Shown here in pieces: positions 7,054 to 15,828 of a stretch of DNA of 64,000 nucleotides. How positions within the stretch are numbered: position 1 is the first letter of the stretch; each line of letters begins with the position of its first letter. This stretch comes from Sulfurisphaera javensis (GTDB taxonomy: Archaea > Thermoproteota > Thermoprotei_A > Sulfolobales > Sulfolobaceae): assembly GCF_041154675.1 (NCBI RefSeq), contig NZ_AP031322.1, positions 1,983,812 through 2,047,811 of the forward strand. Reading direction: 5' to 3'. The notes beneath the pieces are model-generated. The model was not told where the DNA came from. It saw only the letters and a list, made by a program, of their open reading frames with translations, and searched no databases. The position numbers and the translations under genes were made by a program.

Positions 7054-8786
7054 ACCTCTTAATAGTTTATCTTGGCTTTATAATATCGGCGTTAATATCG
7101 ATTTTTAACAAAAAGTTAGGATATACTTTTTCCGCTATTTTCTCTTCAATTTTTATATTTTATGGGGTTAGTGTTGGTAATATATTTGGGTATTTTTATG
7201 TTATAGCTGGATTAGTGTGGTTATTTTCTTCAATTTTTTCTATTTTTTATGATAATTATGGGAGATGGCTTTCTCCACTTTTTATAATTTCAATACTAGG
7301 GATGAGTGTAGCGTTTACATCAAATAACTACGTAAGTTTTCTAGCTGGCTGGGAGATAATGACTATTGGATCTTACGCTATTATAGGATTAAATAAAAAG
7401 ATAGATTACCCAGCGTTTACTTTTATGGGTTTTGGAGAGCTGAGCACTGTTTTAGTCTTAGCAGGATTTTTATATGCTTACAATGTGACTGGGAACTTAG
7501 AATTTACCAGTTTACCTACCGCATTACCCTTGATAATTTCAACTTTTGGATTTATGATAAAGATGGGAATTTTCCCATTTTTAGTCACTGAATGGTTACC
7601 AATTGCTCACGGAAATTCGCCAGCTAATGCTTCTGCTATACTAAGTGCCTCAATGACCTTAGTAGCTATATATGGAATAGTTAAAATGGCATTGCTTTCT
7701 CCTATTTTGCCTATTTTCGGATATATAATTATGAGTATAGGTGGTTTTTCTGTATTCTTTGGAGCTTTGTATGCTTATGTTTCAAATCATGTTAAAGGTT
7801 TGCCAGCTTTTAGTACGATAGAGAATAATGGTGCCATATTGACGTCTATTGGGGCTTACATGATACTTCCTAATTCAACCTTAGGATATTTTGCATTACA
7901 TACAGTAATAGTTTTTGCTTTTGCTCACTCTATTGCTAAAACTGGTATATTTCTTATCTCTGGAAGCGTTGAGGGTGAAGATCTTGACCATATTCAATCA
8001 ATAAGGAATAAGTTAGGTAAGATAGGGGGAATTTTACTTACATCTTCTATGTCTGGTTTATTACCAAATATAGGTGGAGTTGCTACATGGAGCTTATTAC
8101 AAACGCTTTTCATGGAAGCTTACGCTTTTCATTCATTTATACCTATAATTGTAGGCTCTATAGTGGCAATGGGAGAAGGGTTTGCTACTGGTGCAATGAT
8201 TAAGTTCATTTCATTTACTCAAATATTTAAGGGGAAAGAGGGAAGAAATGTAAAGCTTTTTGTTCCTTTCTTAGTTAGTCTTTTTGTTCTATTTTCTGGG
8301 TCATTGTCATATGTATTTTACCCTAAAATTTTCATAGGAGGTGTTCAGAGTTTAGGAGTAATTAATGGCTTGCTGATCTTCTCAAAGTTAAGTCCAACAA
8401 AGATTTTTGGTGGTATTTCTCCACTATATGTTTTGTTTCTAATTGGAATATTTAGCGTAATTACGTTAGCAATATTTGGTAAACCTAAAGTTAGGAGAAC
8501 AGAAGTTTGGAACAATGGAGTTAAGAAGGTAGAAAGTTATACTGCATTTGCTTTTGCTAATAATATAAGGATGATGTTGACAAAGTTATTAAGAACTAAG
8601 ATATATCTTCATAGTTTAGAGACCTCTGCAGACATATTTTGGGAATTTATGTATCGCCTATCCAAAAAATATGTTGACTTCTCTAGATCTTTAGCTAGAA
8701 GTTATATGAACAGCGATATAATGTGGTATATGATTTACATGATAATTGCATTTATCATAGTATCTATTTTGGTGGTGATATTATGA
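7050..8786 (+). CDS. NuoL/HyfB-type antiporter-like membrane subunit of the Ehr complex
   Basis: The product is a 578-residue polytopic membrane protein with about 14-16 segments. The antiporter core is visible in YVSFLAGWEIMTIGSYAIIGLN (with the conserved Glu), KMGIFPFLVTEWLPIAHGNSPANASAILSASM and HSIAKTGIFLISG. A C-terminal extension of about 100 residues with two amphipathic stretches and a last TM helix is consistent with the HyfB/NuoL branch. Two such subunits in one operon (this and the first gene) imply two ion-translocating modules. It starts with ATG overlapping the small-subunit stop and ends in ATGA overlapping the next gene. Confidence 0.82.
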   Translation: MNLLIVYLGFIISALISIFNKKLGYTFSAIFSSIFIFYGVSVGNIFGYFYVIAGLVWLFSSIFSIFYDNYGRWLSPLFIISILGMSVAFTSNNYVSFLAGWEIMTIGSYAIIGLNKKIDYPAFTFMGFGELSTVLVLAGFLYAYNVTGNLEFTSLPTALPLIISTFGFMIKMGIFPFLVTEWLPIAHGNSPANASAILSASMTLVAIYGIVKMALLSPILPIFGYIIMSIGGFSVFFGALYAYVSNHVKGLPAFSTIENNGAILTSIGAYMILPNSTLGYFALHTVIVFAFAHSIAKTGIFLISGSVEGEDLDHIQSIRNKLGKIGGILLTSSMSGLLPNIGGVATWSLLQTLFMEAYAFHSFIPIIVGSIVAMGEGFATGAMIKFISFTQIFKGKEGRNVKLFVPFLVSLFVLFSGSLSYVFYPKIFIGGVQSLGVINGLLIFSKLSPTKIFGGISPLYVLFLIGIFSVITLAIFGKPKVRRTEVWNNGVKKVESYTAFAFANNIRMMLTKLLRTKIYLHSLETSADIFWEFMYRLSKKYVDFSRSLARSYMNSDIMWYMIYMIIAFIIVSILVVIL

Positions 8787-9724
8787 TCTCAACATTAATA
8801 GAAACTATAATTCAAGTTTTTGGTGTAGTGCTTTTATCTCCATTGTATTCCGGAATATTAGATAAGTTAAAAGCAAACATAGCCTCTAGGAAAGGGCCTA
8901 GTATATTTCAACCTTATTACGATATTTTCAAATTATTAAAGAAGGAGACGGTAATTTCAAATTACGCATCAGAGGTTTTTATTTATACTCCATATATTAT
9001 ATTTTCTATATATTTAGTGATCTCATTTGTTATTCCAGTTGTTTACCCAGAACCGGTTTTCTTTACTCCTATTGTTGATTTCTTAGGTGGAGCTTTACTT
9101 TTCTCTTTAGCTTCTTTCTTAAAAATAGTTGCTTCTATGGAATCTGGTAGTAATTTTGTTTCTTTGAGTGCTGCTAGAGCTTCCTCTTTTAACTTTCTTG
9201 GGGAAGCTACTCTTATAACTGTGTTTTTTGCTGTTGCTTTAGGTACAGGAACAAATAATCCTTATGTGGAGCACGAGTATGCTGAGTCTTTTACATTTTA
9301 TTTAGCTTTAGATCATGTTACAGCTACTGTTGCTTTCTTTATGCTATGGATATTTGAGACTGGAAAATTACCTGTAGAGAGTTCCGGCTTATCTGAAATG
9401 GGTATGATTGATGATGGATTGCTTTACGAGTATAGTGGAAAACCATTGGCTTTGTTAAAGTGGGGAGGTTACATTAAACAATATCTTTTGGGTTCTGTGT
9501 TGCTGAATGTGTTTTTATTCCCATGGGGGTTGCAAAGTGGTGTATTTGGTGCAATAGAGGACTTAGGTATAATGTTTCTTAAATGGATGTTGCTGATTTT
9601 CATTACTTTAGTAATTGATTCTAGTCTTGCAAAGTTAAGATTGTACAAGATTCAAGATTTCTTAGCTGTTGCATTTGTCCTTTCTGTTTTGTCTCTTTTA
9701 TTGGTGGTGATTCAAAATGAATGA
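8783..9724 (+). CDS. NuoH/HyfC-type membrane anchor subunit of the Ehr complex
   Basis: The protein (313 residues from ATG 8783) has about eight membrane segments and the hallmark acidic loop of the NuoH family: ETGKLPVESSGLSEMG followed by DDGLLYEYSGKPLALLKWG. The start RKGPSIFQPYYDIFKLLKKE is likewise typical. NuoH/HyfC subunits link the Fe-S/large-subunit arm to the membrane ion channels. A longer upstream reading from 8723 only repeats the end of the preceding gene in another frame. The ATG at 8783 lies in an ATGA overlap and gives the family's usual N-terminus, so it is preferred. Confidence 0.85.
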   Translation: MISTLIETIIQVFGVVLLSPLYSGILDKLKANIASRKGPSIFQPYYDIFKLLKKETVISNYASEVFIYTPYIIFSIYLVISFVIPVVYPEPVFFTPIVDFLGGALLFSLASFLKIVASMESGSNFVSLSAARASSFNFLGEATLITVFFAVALGTGTNNPYVEHEYAESFTFYLALDHVTATVAFFMLWIFETGKLPVESSGLSEMGMIDDGLLYEYSGKPLALLKWGGYIKQYLLGSVLLNVFLFPWGLQSGVFGAIEDLGIMFLKWMLLIFITLVIDSSLAKLRLYKIQDFLAVAFVLSVLSLLLVVIQNE

Positions 9725-10334
9725 GATAATAGAATTAGTATCTATGTTGGTTATTATAAGTGCTTTTTATATTCAAGGACAGGCATATTATAAACCTTTA
9801 ATTGAAGCCAGTGGATTGCAATCAGTTATAATTGGTTTTTTATCCGCATATCTAGGAGTTATGACTGGAACTTTGGATTATTATATTTTAGCAGTAATTA
9901 TTATATTACTGAGAGGATACTTAATTCCTAAAATTTTGCTAAGAACAATTAAAGGGAAATATGAGGAAAGAGAGAGAATTACTGGAGTAGCATCTTTGTT
10001 AGTTATCGACTTAGCGTTCTTTTTCTCAGCTGTGTTAATAATTTATGAGATAATAATTTCAAGAATTATTCCTCATTCTTTTTACATAGTTTTTGCTTTA
10101 TCTCTGTTTTTCCAAGGATTATTTTTAATTGCTTCAAGGAAAGCTACACCAGTACAGATTATAGGATATATTGAGGAGGAGAATGCTTTAGTTATGTTAG
10201 GTATATTTCTTATTCCTATACCACTTTTAATAGAAGCCAGTGTATTTTTAGACGTATTAGCCTTAACTGTTATCTCTACAATACTGATTTTGGAGAAGAA
10301 AGAGCATAGAGTGATTGAAGAGTTAAAGGGATGA
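9717..10334 (+). CDS. HyfE-like (NuoK-related) membrane subunit of the Ehr complex
   Basis: This 205-residue membrane protein has six or seven hydrophobic segments with few polar loops. It matches the HyfE type of small subunit, which carries a NuoK-like C-terminal half (EEENALVMLGIFLIPIPLLIEASVFLDVL, with Glu residues inside the segment). The start overlaps the previous gene by 8 bp and this is the last gene of the cluster. A weak T-rich stretch follows the stop. The assignment relies mainly on position and hydrophobicity, because HyfE sequences diverge strongly. Confidence 0.7.
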   Translation: MNEIIELVSMLVIISAFYIQGQAYYKPLIEASGLQSVIIGFLSAYLGVMTGTLDYYILAVIIILLRGYLIPKILLRTIKGKYEERERITGVASLLVIDLAFFFSAVLIIYEIIISRIIPHSFYIVFALSLFFQGLFLIASRKATPVQIIGYIEEENALVMLGIFLIPIPLLIEASVFLDVLALTVISTILILEKKEHRVIEELKG

Positions 10335-10536
10335 CTATTTTTACAATAAAGTTTAATTATTTAAGAAAAACTAATTAGAAATCGTCATAGTGCGTCTTTT
10401 AGGTATAAACTCAAGGCATTACTATCTCTAAATAAAGATAAGACGAAAATGTTTATATACGCTAAACATTAAGTGTATATTTGGAAAGTTATAGAAATAA
10501 TTTATATCTTTATGAGGGCATTATGAAAAAGTTAAA

Positions 10537-11571
10537 TTAACTAGTAGAGTGAAATTCTTCTATGATATACCATTGATATAAGTTATATCCTAACAGCACA
10601 TTCGTTCCATTAAATTCCATTCCAACGCGAATGTTTAGCAGATACGTATCATAAGGGTCATAATTTGTTACTCCATCCTCAATTAAGAATGATCCCATAT
10701 TCTTTAATACGCTTGCTATTGGAAATCCAATCAGTCCCTCAATTGGTTTTACTGAAATGAAATATATAGTAGTCCACCCTCCAGCAGACCCAGTTTGTGG
10801 TAAGATATATACGAAGTATGGCCAGTTACTATAATAGGTGCCGTTAATGTATGTTGGAATCTGCGTAATTCCCAAGTATTTGGCATATTTAAGAAAGCCT
10901 GGTGTTGTGTTAAGATTCTGTTGCCAATACATCCAGATCATAATTTCATAATCCCCATAGTGTAGGTTGTATGCGTATGGGTTTGGTGAAAGCCAAATAT
11001 CATACGAGAAATCATTTATTGTGCCATTTATATCCCAAACTGAGAAATTAACATAAGAGTACATATAGGTTGGTAAATCTTCAACAAGCTCTGGTAATTC
11101 TAAATATGGTGATTCTATAGTCTTATTGTACACTGGGAAGAATGGTTCATCCCCATAAATAACATCTGGATAACCATCAACCATAATTGTTGGTGTAATC
11201 TTTTGAACGTTTGTTAGATTAACAGTAACGTGTAAGAAGGGATTAACAGTCATATTTACAACCCCTTTAGCAGATTTCACATTCCACATATACGGTGAAA
11301 TGTAAAGAGAAGTGTTAACACCATAAATTTCACCAAGTCCATATTCACTATCAGCGAGATAGTTACCTATCATGCTAAAATATGTTGGCTTTCCAGGGAA
11401 TAAGGTCAATGTAATTGAATTATCTGAAATGGTAGTAGTCGCCTTGGAATTACTTAACGTATTTGTTAAACCACTTAAATTACTTTGATGACTCTTTAAA
11501 CCTATATAATAGCCAGCAACAAAGGATAGTATAAGAAAGAGAACTATTATTATAACTATTTTTATCCTCAT
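10537..11571 (-). CDS. Secreted GH12-family endoglucanase (acid- and heat-stable cellulase type)
   Basis: An N-terminal hydrophobic segment (about residues 3-24, short basic start) acts as signal peptide or membrane anchor. It is followed by a Ser/Thr-rich linker to about 50 and a ~290-residue beta-rich domain. Motifs of glycoside hydrolase family 12 are present: EIMIWMYWQ with Glu209 as probable nucleophile, and RVGMEFNG with Glu319 as probable acid/base, close to the C-terminus EEFHSTS. Sulfolobales secrete GH12 enzymes that cut beta-1,4-glucans outside the cell at low pH. Many N-x-S/T sequons suggest glycosylation. A TATA-like GTTTTAAAAC about 25-30 bp upstream of the ATG points to a leaderless transcript. 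No partner gene is adjacent. Confidence 0.82.
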   Translation of the reverse strand: MRIKIVIIIVLFLILSFVAGYYIGLKSHQSNLSGLTNTLSNSKATTTISDNSITLTLFPGKPTYFSMIGNYLADSEYGLGEIYGVNTSLYISPYMWNVKSAKGVVNMTVNPFLHVTVNLTNVQKITPTIMVDGYPDVIYGDEPFFPVYNKTIESPYLELPELVEDLPTYMYSYVNFSVWDINGTINDFSYDIWLSPNPYAYNLHYGDYEIMIWMYWQQNLNTTPGFLKYAKYLGITQIPTYINGTYYSNWPYFVYILPQTGSAGGWTTIYFISVKPIEGLIGFPIASVLKNMGSFLIEDGVTNYDPYDTYLLNIRVGMEFNGTNVLLGYNLYQWYIIEEFHSTS

Positions 11572-11778
11572 ATTTTATTATATCATCATTCTGGTTTTAA
11601 AACATATCAAAATAATTGACCAACGACCGAGAAGTAGCTATCTTACGAGCTTCCTATAATGGCAAATAAACTTCTAAGGAATCTAAAGAAAGATTAACAC
11701 TACTAATAAGTTTTTAGATTACTTTCCATGATCTTCAAAACTTAAGATTGTCTAAAACTTTACGGAAATACTAGCATA

Positions 11779-11913
11779 AAGAGGAAGGGATACATAAAGT
11801 ACAGATTCTTAGCAGGTTTCTTAGTTATAGTTAAGGGAAGGAGAGTCGAGTACAAGCGAATGAATGTAAGATTTCCGGAATGTATAGAGAAGAGATCGAA
11901 TGGTTATGGTTAA
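11779..11913 (+). pseudogene. Unassigned coding-like fragment
   Basis: One plus-strand frame reads about 44 residues, rich in Arg, Lys and aromatics (GYIKYRFLAGFLVIVKGRR, then VEYKRMNVRFPECIEKR), to a stop at 11911, without a proper start. The composition looks protein-like and recalls the tail of a mobile-element protein, but I cannot name a family. The remaining 11572-11778 shows nothing I can support apart from the GH12 promoter. Confidence 0.25.
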
Positions 11914-11917
11914 AAAT

Positions 11918-12265
11918 TCAGAGAAAAATTACAATTTTCTTTATTTTATCTCCTCTTATCCTAACTTGGTCAACCTTTAATTTCATTTCATGAAAACCAT
12001 AAACGTGTAAAGACCATGACGCTAACCAAATTTCCTAAACTTCTGAAGAGGCTCTCTTCGCTATTTCAAAAAGAAAGTTTTTATCTCATCTTCTTTTACT
12101 CTTTATTTTTTCTAATATGTCTGTTATATTCAGTTTTACAGCAATTAGCTTTAATGCTTCTTCAGCAGCTTTGTAATATTTTTCACTAGCTTGAACCACA
12201 TCACCCTTACTCAAAAACTCATCAGCCTCATGTAAGTATACATCTGAAGCTGTAAGTAAATTCAC
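11918..12265 (-). pseudogene. Broken PaREP1-family gene
   Basis: From a GTG at 12265 the minus strand reads 59 residues (DVYLHEADEFLSKGDVVQAS, EKYYKAAEEALKLIAVKL) and stops at 12086. This is the N-terminal half of the archaeal PaREP1 family, helical proteins related to HEPN/TPR-like folds. In another frame the following DNA reads FEIAKRASSEV, a stop, then EIWLASWSLHVYGFHEMKL and VDQVRIRGDKIKKI. That contains the W...LHVYGFHE block of the PaREP1 C-terminal half and ends at 11918. The gene is therefore disrupted by at least one frameshift and one nonsense change. PaREP1 genes are multicopy in hot crenarchaea and their function is unknown. Confidence 0.75.
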
Positions 12266-12328
12266 AATTAGTAATTAGATCGTGACTATTTATTTTTGTA
12301 CTAGATTCGAAATAGAAAAAGACTATTT

Positions 12329-12811
12329 TTATCTTTTCCTTCTACTTAAAATAAATCCTATTATGATCATTATTATTCCTATTAAGAAGAGTAGAATTGC
12401 AAGACCTATTAAACCTCCACCAAAAAATATGTTTGTAGTCGTGACGTAAACTATTCCGAGATACATAGTGACATTTTGAAAATTAGGATTATGGAATGTT
12501 ATGTGCCCTTGTTTTTGTGGCAGAAATTCAACAACTCTACCTCTAGATATGTTAATTGGAGTTGCATTTGCAGGCAAGTTGTAAACGTCCACGGGAGAAG
12601 TAGAATTATAAAATAGGAGAACTATTGAACCGTTAGACACATAAGGTATTGTATAATTTGAAAGTGGTTTAATCGTTATCTTTTTAGCATTTGTTATAAT
12701 ATTTTCAACTTTAGCTCCTATTCCTTGGAAGACTGTTAAATAAAATCCTATTGCCCCTATCACTATGCTAATAACAAGAATGATTATACCTATTTTAGTT
12801 AATTTGTGCAT
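12329..12811 (-). CDS. Membrane-anchored protein with an extracytoplasmic beta-rich domain, unknown function
   Basis: The product has 160 residues: a basic N-terminus, a hydrophobic segment at about 7-29, a ~95-residue polar region with several Asn-x-Ser/Thr sequons, a second strong hydrophobic segment at about 131-155 and a basic end (SRRKR). The arrangement predicts an external domain held by two helices. I do not recognise the family; similar small proteins are frequent in Sulfolobales. It is a single gene, with a broken PaREP1 gene downstream and a divergent gene 110 bp upstream. A T-rich stretch (12327-12346 on the minus strand's 3' side) may end the transcript. Confidence 0.6.
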   Translation of the reverse strand: MHKLTKIGIIILVISIVIGAIGFYLTVFQGIGAKVENIITNAKKITIKPLSNYTIPYVSNGSIVLLFYNSTSPVDVYNLPANATPINISRGRVVEFLPQKQGHITFHNPNFQNVTMYLGIVYVTTTNIFFGGGLIGLAILLFLIGIIMIIIGFILSRRKR

Positions 12812-12920
12812 GATTATAAGAAAAGCGTAAAAGATATAAAACTGTTAGATATACAAATGGTTTTTCTATATCTTAGATTCGGGTAAAAACTTAATATAAG
12901 TAAATTATCAACGTAAAATA

Positions 12921-13316
12921 ATGATTAGTATAAATAAGGCAATGCGAGTAATAGCTGGTATTGCTGGAATAGGATGGAGTATATTGCATTTGAGTGTTGG
13001 GTATAATGCAGCTACTATTGCTGCCCATGTTGTTGGTAATGCTTCTTTCATTTTCGCTATTTATTCAGAATACTTTGGTTTTAATTCAGCATTATATCTT
13101 TTTGAGGCATATGAAATTTTAACTTATACTAGAAAATTGTTACCATACTTTTTCATATTAGATTTGTGGAATACTTTTCTAATTATTTACACTCACGTTC
13201 TTCCTGCTCCTTTTCTTGGTAAGCCATTGCCCATAATTCCTCAAGTTCCAATAGCAATTGTCCTAGATTTTATTTTGCTTTTTACTATATTTTATCTACT
13301 GGTGAGGGAAAGATGA
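12921..13316 (+). CDS. Small polytopic membrane protein, unknown function
   Basis: This 131-residue protein has about four hydrophobic segments (roughly 8-25, 30-50, 75-95, 105-128) with a conserved-looking Leu/Tyr-rich middle. No family is recognised. The ATG at 12921 lies about 25-30 bp after an A/T-rich TATA-like region (ACTTAATATA), consistent with a leaderless transcript. The stop overlaps the start of the next gene as ATGA, so the two are very likely co-transcribed and translationally coupled. It opens a run of five small genes that ends just before the lipoate cluster. Confidence 0.6.
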   Translation: MISINKAMRVIAGIAGIGWSILHLSVGYNAATIAAHVVGNASFIFAIYSEYFGFNSALYLFEAYEILTYTRKLLPYFFILDLWNTFLIIYTHVLPAPFLGKPLPIIPQVPIAIVLDFILLFTIFYLLVRER

Positions 13317-13717
13317 TATATAGCGAGAGAATAAAATTTGATCACTTTTTATTAAAGATCATCAAAAGACCGGAGTTGTTTGTACCATTAACATACCATT
13401 TTCATCTGGTAGAAAAGGGAGAGAGATTTATAAGTCTGTTATACCCTAGGGAAGACATCAAGGACGTAAAAATTGAGGAGCATTTACAGAAGTTTATTCT
13501 TATTTATAAAATGACTCCACAGGAAGTTACCTATGTGTTTGATAATGAAAAAGGAATAAAATATACCATTACTATTACAAGTAATTTTATTTCTGATAAA
13601 TACTTAACTATTTCGATAATTAGTGAGAAAAAAGGATTTTTAAAATCTCTCCCTATAAGTGAAGAGCATATATTGACTCATATAATTGAAAATGTAAAAT
13701 ATTTGGTTAATGAGTAA
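13313..13717 (+). CDS. Soluble protein of unknown function, coupled to the upstream membrane protein
   Basis: The product has 134 residues, is soluble and mixed alpha/beta, and has no signal peptide. It contains no motif I recognise. Its ATG overlaps the stop of the preceding membrane protein (ATGA), so the two products may act together. A 140-bp AT-rich gap follows before the next small gene. The charged and aromatic composition is ordinary for this genome, with no sign of foreign origin. Confidence 0.55.
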   Translation: MIYSERIKFDHFLLKIIKRPELFVPLTYHFHLVEKGERFISLLYPREDIKDVKIEEHLQKFILIYKMTPQEVTYVFDNEKGIKYTITITSNFISDKYLTISIISEKKGFLKSLPISEEHILTHIIENVKYLVNE

Positions 13718-13857
13718 TTTCTTAGTTTATTCTATATATTAGAAATAAAATTATTTTAGGCATAAATATTTAATTATAATTTTTAAGATAAAGTTAATAA
13801 ATTCAAGAAAAATTTAAAAGATAAGAGTTCTATATATAATTTTTGAAGGTGAGACAA

Positions 13858-14253
13858 ATGAATATAAAGAGCCTTAACAGAATTGTTTTAATTTCATCTT
13901 CGGTATTATACTCCATAAACATAATTCTTTCAATTTCTCTATATACTCTTTTATCTGTAATTTCTTTACCAATAAGTAATGTCGCAATAAGAAGTATATT
14001 AATTTCTGTTCCTTTGATTTCTGGGATTTTTAATGCATTAATTCTTGCTATGATAACTATGAGCTTGAAATATGCTGAATATTATGGTATGGGTAAATCA
14101 GTTTTAGCTATCATTATCTATTTAGCATATTATTTTGCGTTCAAACCCCCTTCATATGTTCTAATATTAATGTTTTCAATTATTGCTTTATGTATAATAC
14201 AGATAGGTGATCTATTAATGTATGCAAAAGTACAGAAGGAGATGTTTGGATAA
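13858..14253 (+). CDS. Small four-helix membrane protein, unknown function
   Basis: From ATG 13858 the protein has 131 residues with about four hydrophobic segments. An in-frame TTG 15 bases earlier exists, but the sequence GAAGGTGAG just before ATG 13858 is a good Shine-Dalgarno match at the right distance, so the internal ATG is preferred. The stop TAA shares its last base with the ATG of the next gene (TAATG), indicating coupled translation of a three-gene run. Family not recognised. Confidence 0.6.
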   Translation: MNIKSLNRIVLISSSVLYSINIILSISLYTLLSVISLPISNVAIRSILISVPLISGIFNALILAMITMSLKYAEYYGMGKSVLAIIIYLAYYFAFKPPSYVLILMFSIIALCIIQIGDLLMYAKVQKEMFG

Positions 14254-14588
14254 TGCTTATAAAATTTGAGTTAACAGGTAAGGAAATTTTTCCTTCTCAA
14301 GTTACCGGGAGTTTTGCTTACAAGACAAATTTGATTTTAATTATTAGATTAATCCAAGGTAAGAGGGTTTTGTTTATTGATTATATTTCTCCTCCTCAAC
14401 ACTTAGGATCTTATGAACCGCCTCCTTTTTTATCTGGTAAAATATTCTTTTACGAAATTATTGAAATACCGGAAGAATATTCACCATTTATAAAGTGTAT
14501 AGCAAGAGAGGCTGAGAATAAGTTATCTCCCCTTTTCAAAAACAAAAAGTTACATTGTGATAAGGAAGTGACGGTGGTAATAGAATGA
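14253..14588 (+). CDS. Hypothetical soluble protein in a three-gene coupled run
   Basis: The product has 111 residues, no membrane segment, a Pro-rich stretch in the middle (SPPQHLGSYEPPPF) and a C-terminal helix with two Cys (one in KLHCDKE). Start and stop both overlap neighbours (TAATG upstream, ATGA downstream), so the three genes at 13858-14875 form one translational unit. No known domain is recognisable. A role with the membrane protein upstream is inferred from coupling only. Confidence 0.55.
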   Translation: MLIKFELTGKEIFPSQVTGSFAYKTNLILIIRLIQGKRVLFIDYISPPQHLGSYEPPPFLSGKIFFYEIIEIPEEYSPFIKCIAREAENKLSPLFKNKKLHCDKEVTVVIE

Positions 14589-14875
14589 AGATTAATAACA
14601 TATTTAATTGTGGACAAGTAAAATGCATGAAAACTAATGAGTTTTGTATTGAAGTTGATAATATAAGAATAGTGTATTCTATGAGTTTCAACTTTGGCAT
14701 AATAACAGAAATTCAATTTAAATCGACCAATTATAAGTCTATGTGTAATATCGTATTTGATACTAGAAAAGAAAAAATTATAGAAGTAGAATGCATAGGT
14801 TTTAAGGCTGATAAAGTGAAATTAACTCTTGAAGAATGTTTCAGACAAGAAGGACTTCTTTATAAGCCAGCTTAA
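14585..14875 (+). CDS. Hypothetical small Cys-containing protein
   Basis: The product has 96 residues, predicted soluble and beta-rich. It contains six scattered cysteines (for example FNCGQVKCM and IEVECIGF) but no CxxC pair typical of zinc ribbons. It is the last member of the small coupled run and ends 12 bp before the lipoate ligase gene, so it could be in the same transcript. No family can be assigned. The cysteines could be involved in metal binding or disulfides, but that is speculation. Confidence 0.5.
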   Translation: MKINNIFNCGQVKCMKTNEFCIEVDNIRIVYSMSFNFGIITEIQFKSTNYKSMCNIVFDTRKEKIIEVECIGFKADKVKLTLEECFRQEGLLYKPA

Positions 14876-14887
14876 TAATTTTCTTTT

Positions 14888-15610
14888 ATGAGATTAATTG
14901 TCGAGGAAGGAAATTCTGGAGATAGACAAATGGCATTAGATGAGACCATGCTTATTTTACTTTCTAAAGATTTAATACCAGAAACCGTGAGGCTATGGAA
15001 CTTTAAGCCTACAACTTTATCATTAGGAAGATTTTTAGCTGTTAAGGATTGGGTGAATGAGGAGGTTTTATCTCAATACGGTTTCCCCTTAGTAAGACGT
15101 TTTACAGGCGGAGGACCAGCCTTACATGATGAAAATGGAGAAATTACTTGGAGTGTTGTGCTAAAAGGAAATGATATGATGAAAGCATATCAGCTTATTT
15201 CTAAGGCTTTAATTCACGCATTGTCTAAATTTGGTTTAAAGGGGGAATTTTCTCCGATAAATGATGTTATTGTTGAGGGTAAGAAGATTGTTGGAATGGC
15301 TGGAGCTATAAAAAGAAATTCAATATTAGTTCATGGGACTTTCATGTATGATACTAATCTAGAATATATGAAAGTTATTAAATCTCCTAAAGTTAAGGAA
15401 GTTGAAAGAGGAGAAGCTAAAGCTAGAGTTACCACTCTTTCCATTCTTTTAGGTTATAAAGTGAGCAGGAAGGAAGCTTTAAATGCATTAATTGAGGGAT
15501 TTGAATCAATATTTAATCTTGAGGACGGTGAGTTAACTGATTTGGAAAAAGATATTTCTGAATCATTAAGGTTTAAATACACAAATCCTCAATGGACATA
15601 TTTGAGATGA
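14888..15610 (+). CDS. lplA: Lipoate-protein ligase, catalytic subunit (LplA-N type)
   Basis: This 240-residue biotin/lipoate ligase-fold protein has the lipoate/AMP-binding signature RRFTGGGPALHD (about residues 74-85) and the region GKKIVGMAGAI with the catalytic Lys. It lacks the C-terminal accessory domain found in bacterial LplA. That domain is encoded by the next gene, as in the bipartite archaeal enzymes described from Thermoplasma. It activates lipoate or octanoate with ATP and attaches it to a lysine of the carrier domain, here most likely GcvH encoded at 26768-27190. Start ATG 14888 follows the previous gene by 12 bp, and its 3' end overlaps lplB by 19 bp. Confidence 0.85.
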   Translation: MRLIVEEGNSGDRQMALDETMLILLSKDLIPETVRLWNFKPTTLSLGRFLAVKDWVNEEVLSQYGFPLVRRFTGGGPALHDENGEITWSVVLKGNDMMKAYQLISKALIHALSKFGLKGEFSPINDVIVEGKKIVGMAGAIKRNSILVHGTFMYDTNLEYMKVIKSPKVKEVERGEAKARVTTLSILLGYKVSRKEALNALIEGFESIFNLEDGELTDLEKDISESLRFKYTNPQWTYLR

Positions 15611-15828
15611 TATGCGAGAAAGCCTTTAGGTCTAGGGCTGGGAAGACTGTAATTTTAAGGGTTTATGATGATAGAGTGGAAGTTACTGGTGATTTCTTTA
15701 CAACTGATGATAATTTAGCAAAAATTGAAAGTTATCTTTCGATGTTAGAAAAGCCAGATAACGTTTTTATTTTAGGTGTTGAGGTTGATGAACTGTATGA
15801 GAAAGTTTTGGAGTGTGTTAAAAAATGA
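15592..15828 (+). CDS. lplB: Lipoate-protein ligase accessory subunit (LplB / C-terminal domain type)
   Basis: This 78-residue protein corresponds to the separate C-terminal domain of archaeal lipoate ligase: KAFRSRAGKTVILRVYDD followed by VEVTGDFF and a short acidic helix. In bipartite systems this subunit is needed for formation of lipoyl-AMP and so for activity with lipoic acid. It overlaps lplA at the 5' end and the first LipS-type gene by ATGA at the 3' end. Small size and context support the call more than any catalytic motif. Confidence 0.8.
   Translation: MDIFEMICEKAFRSRAGKTVILRVYDDRVEVTGDFFTTDDNLAKIESYLSMLEKPDNVFILGVEVDELYEKVLECVKK

Noticed and set aside
8723-8782. N-terminal extension of the NuoH-like protein
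   Set aside because: It is the preceding antiporter gene read in another frame; ATG 8783 in the ATGA overlap is better.
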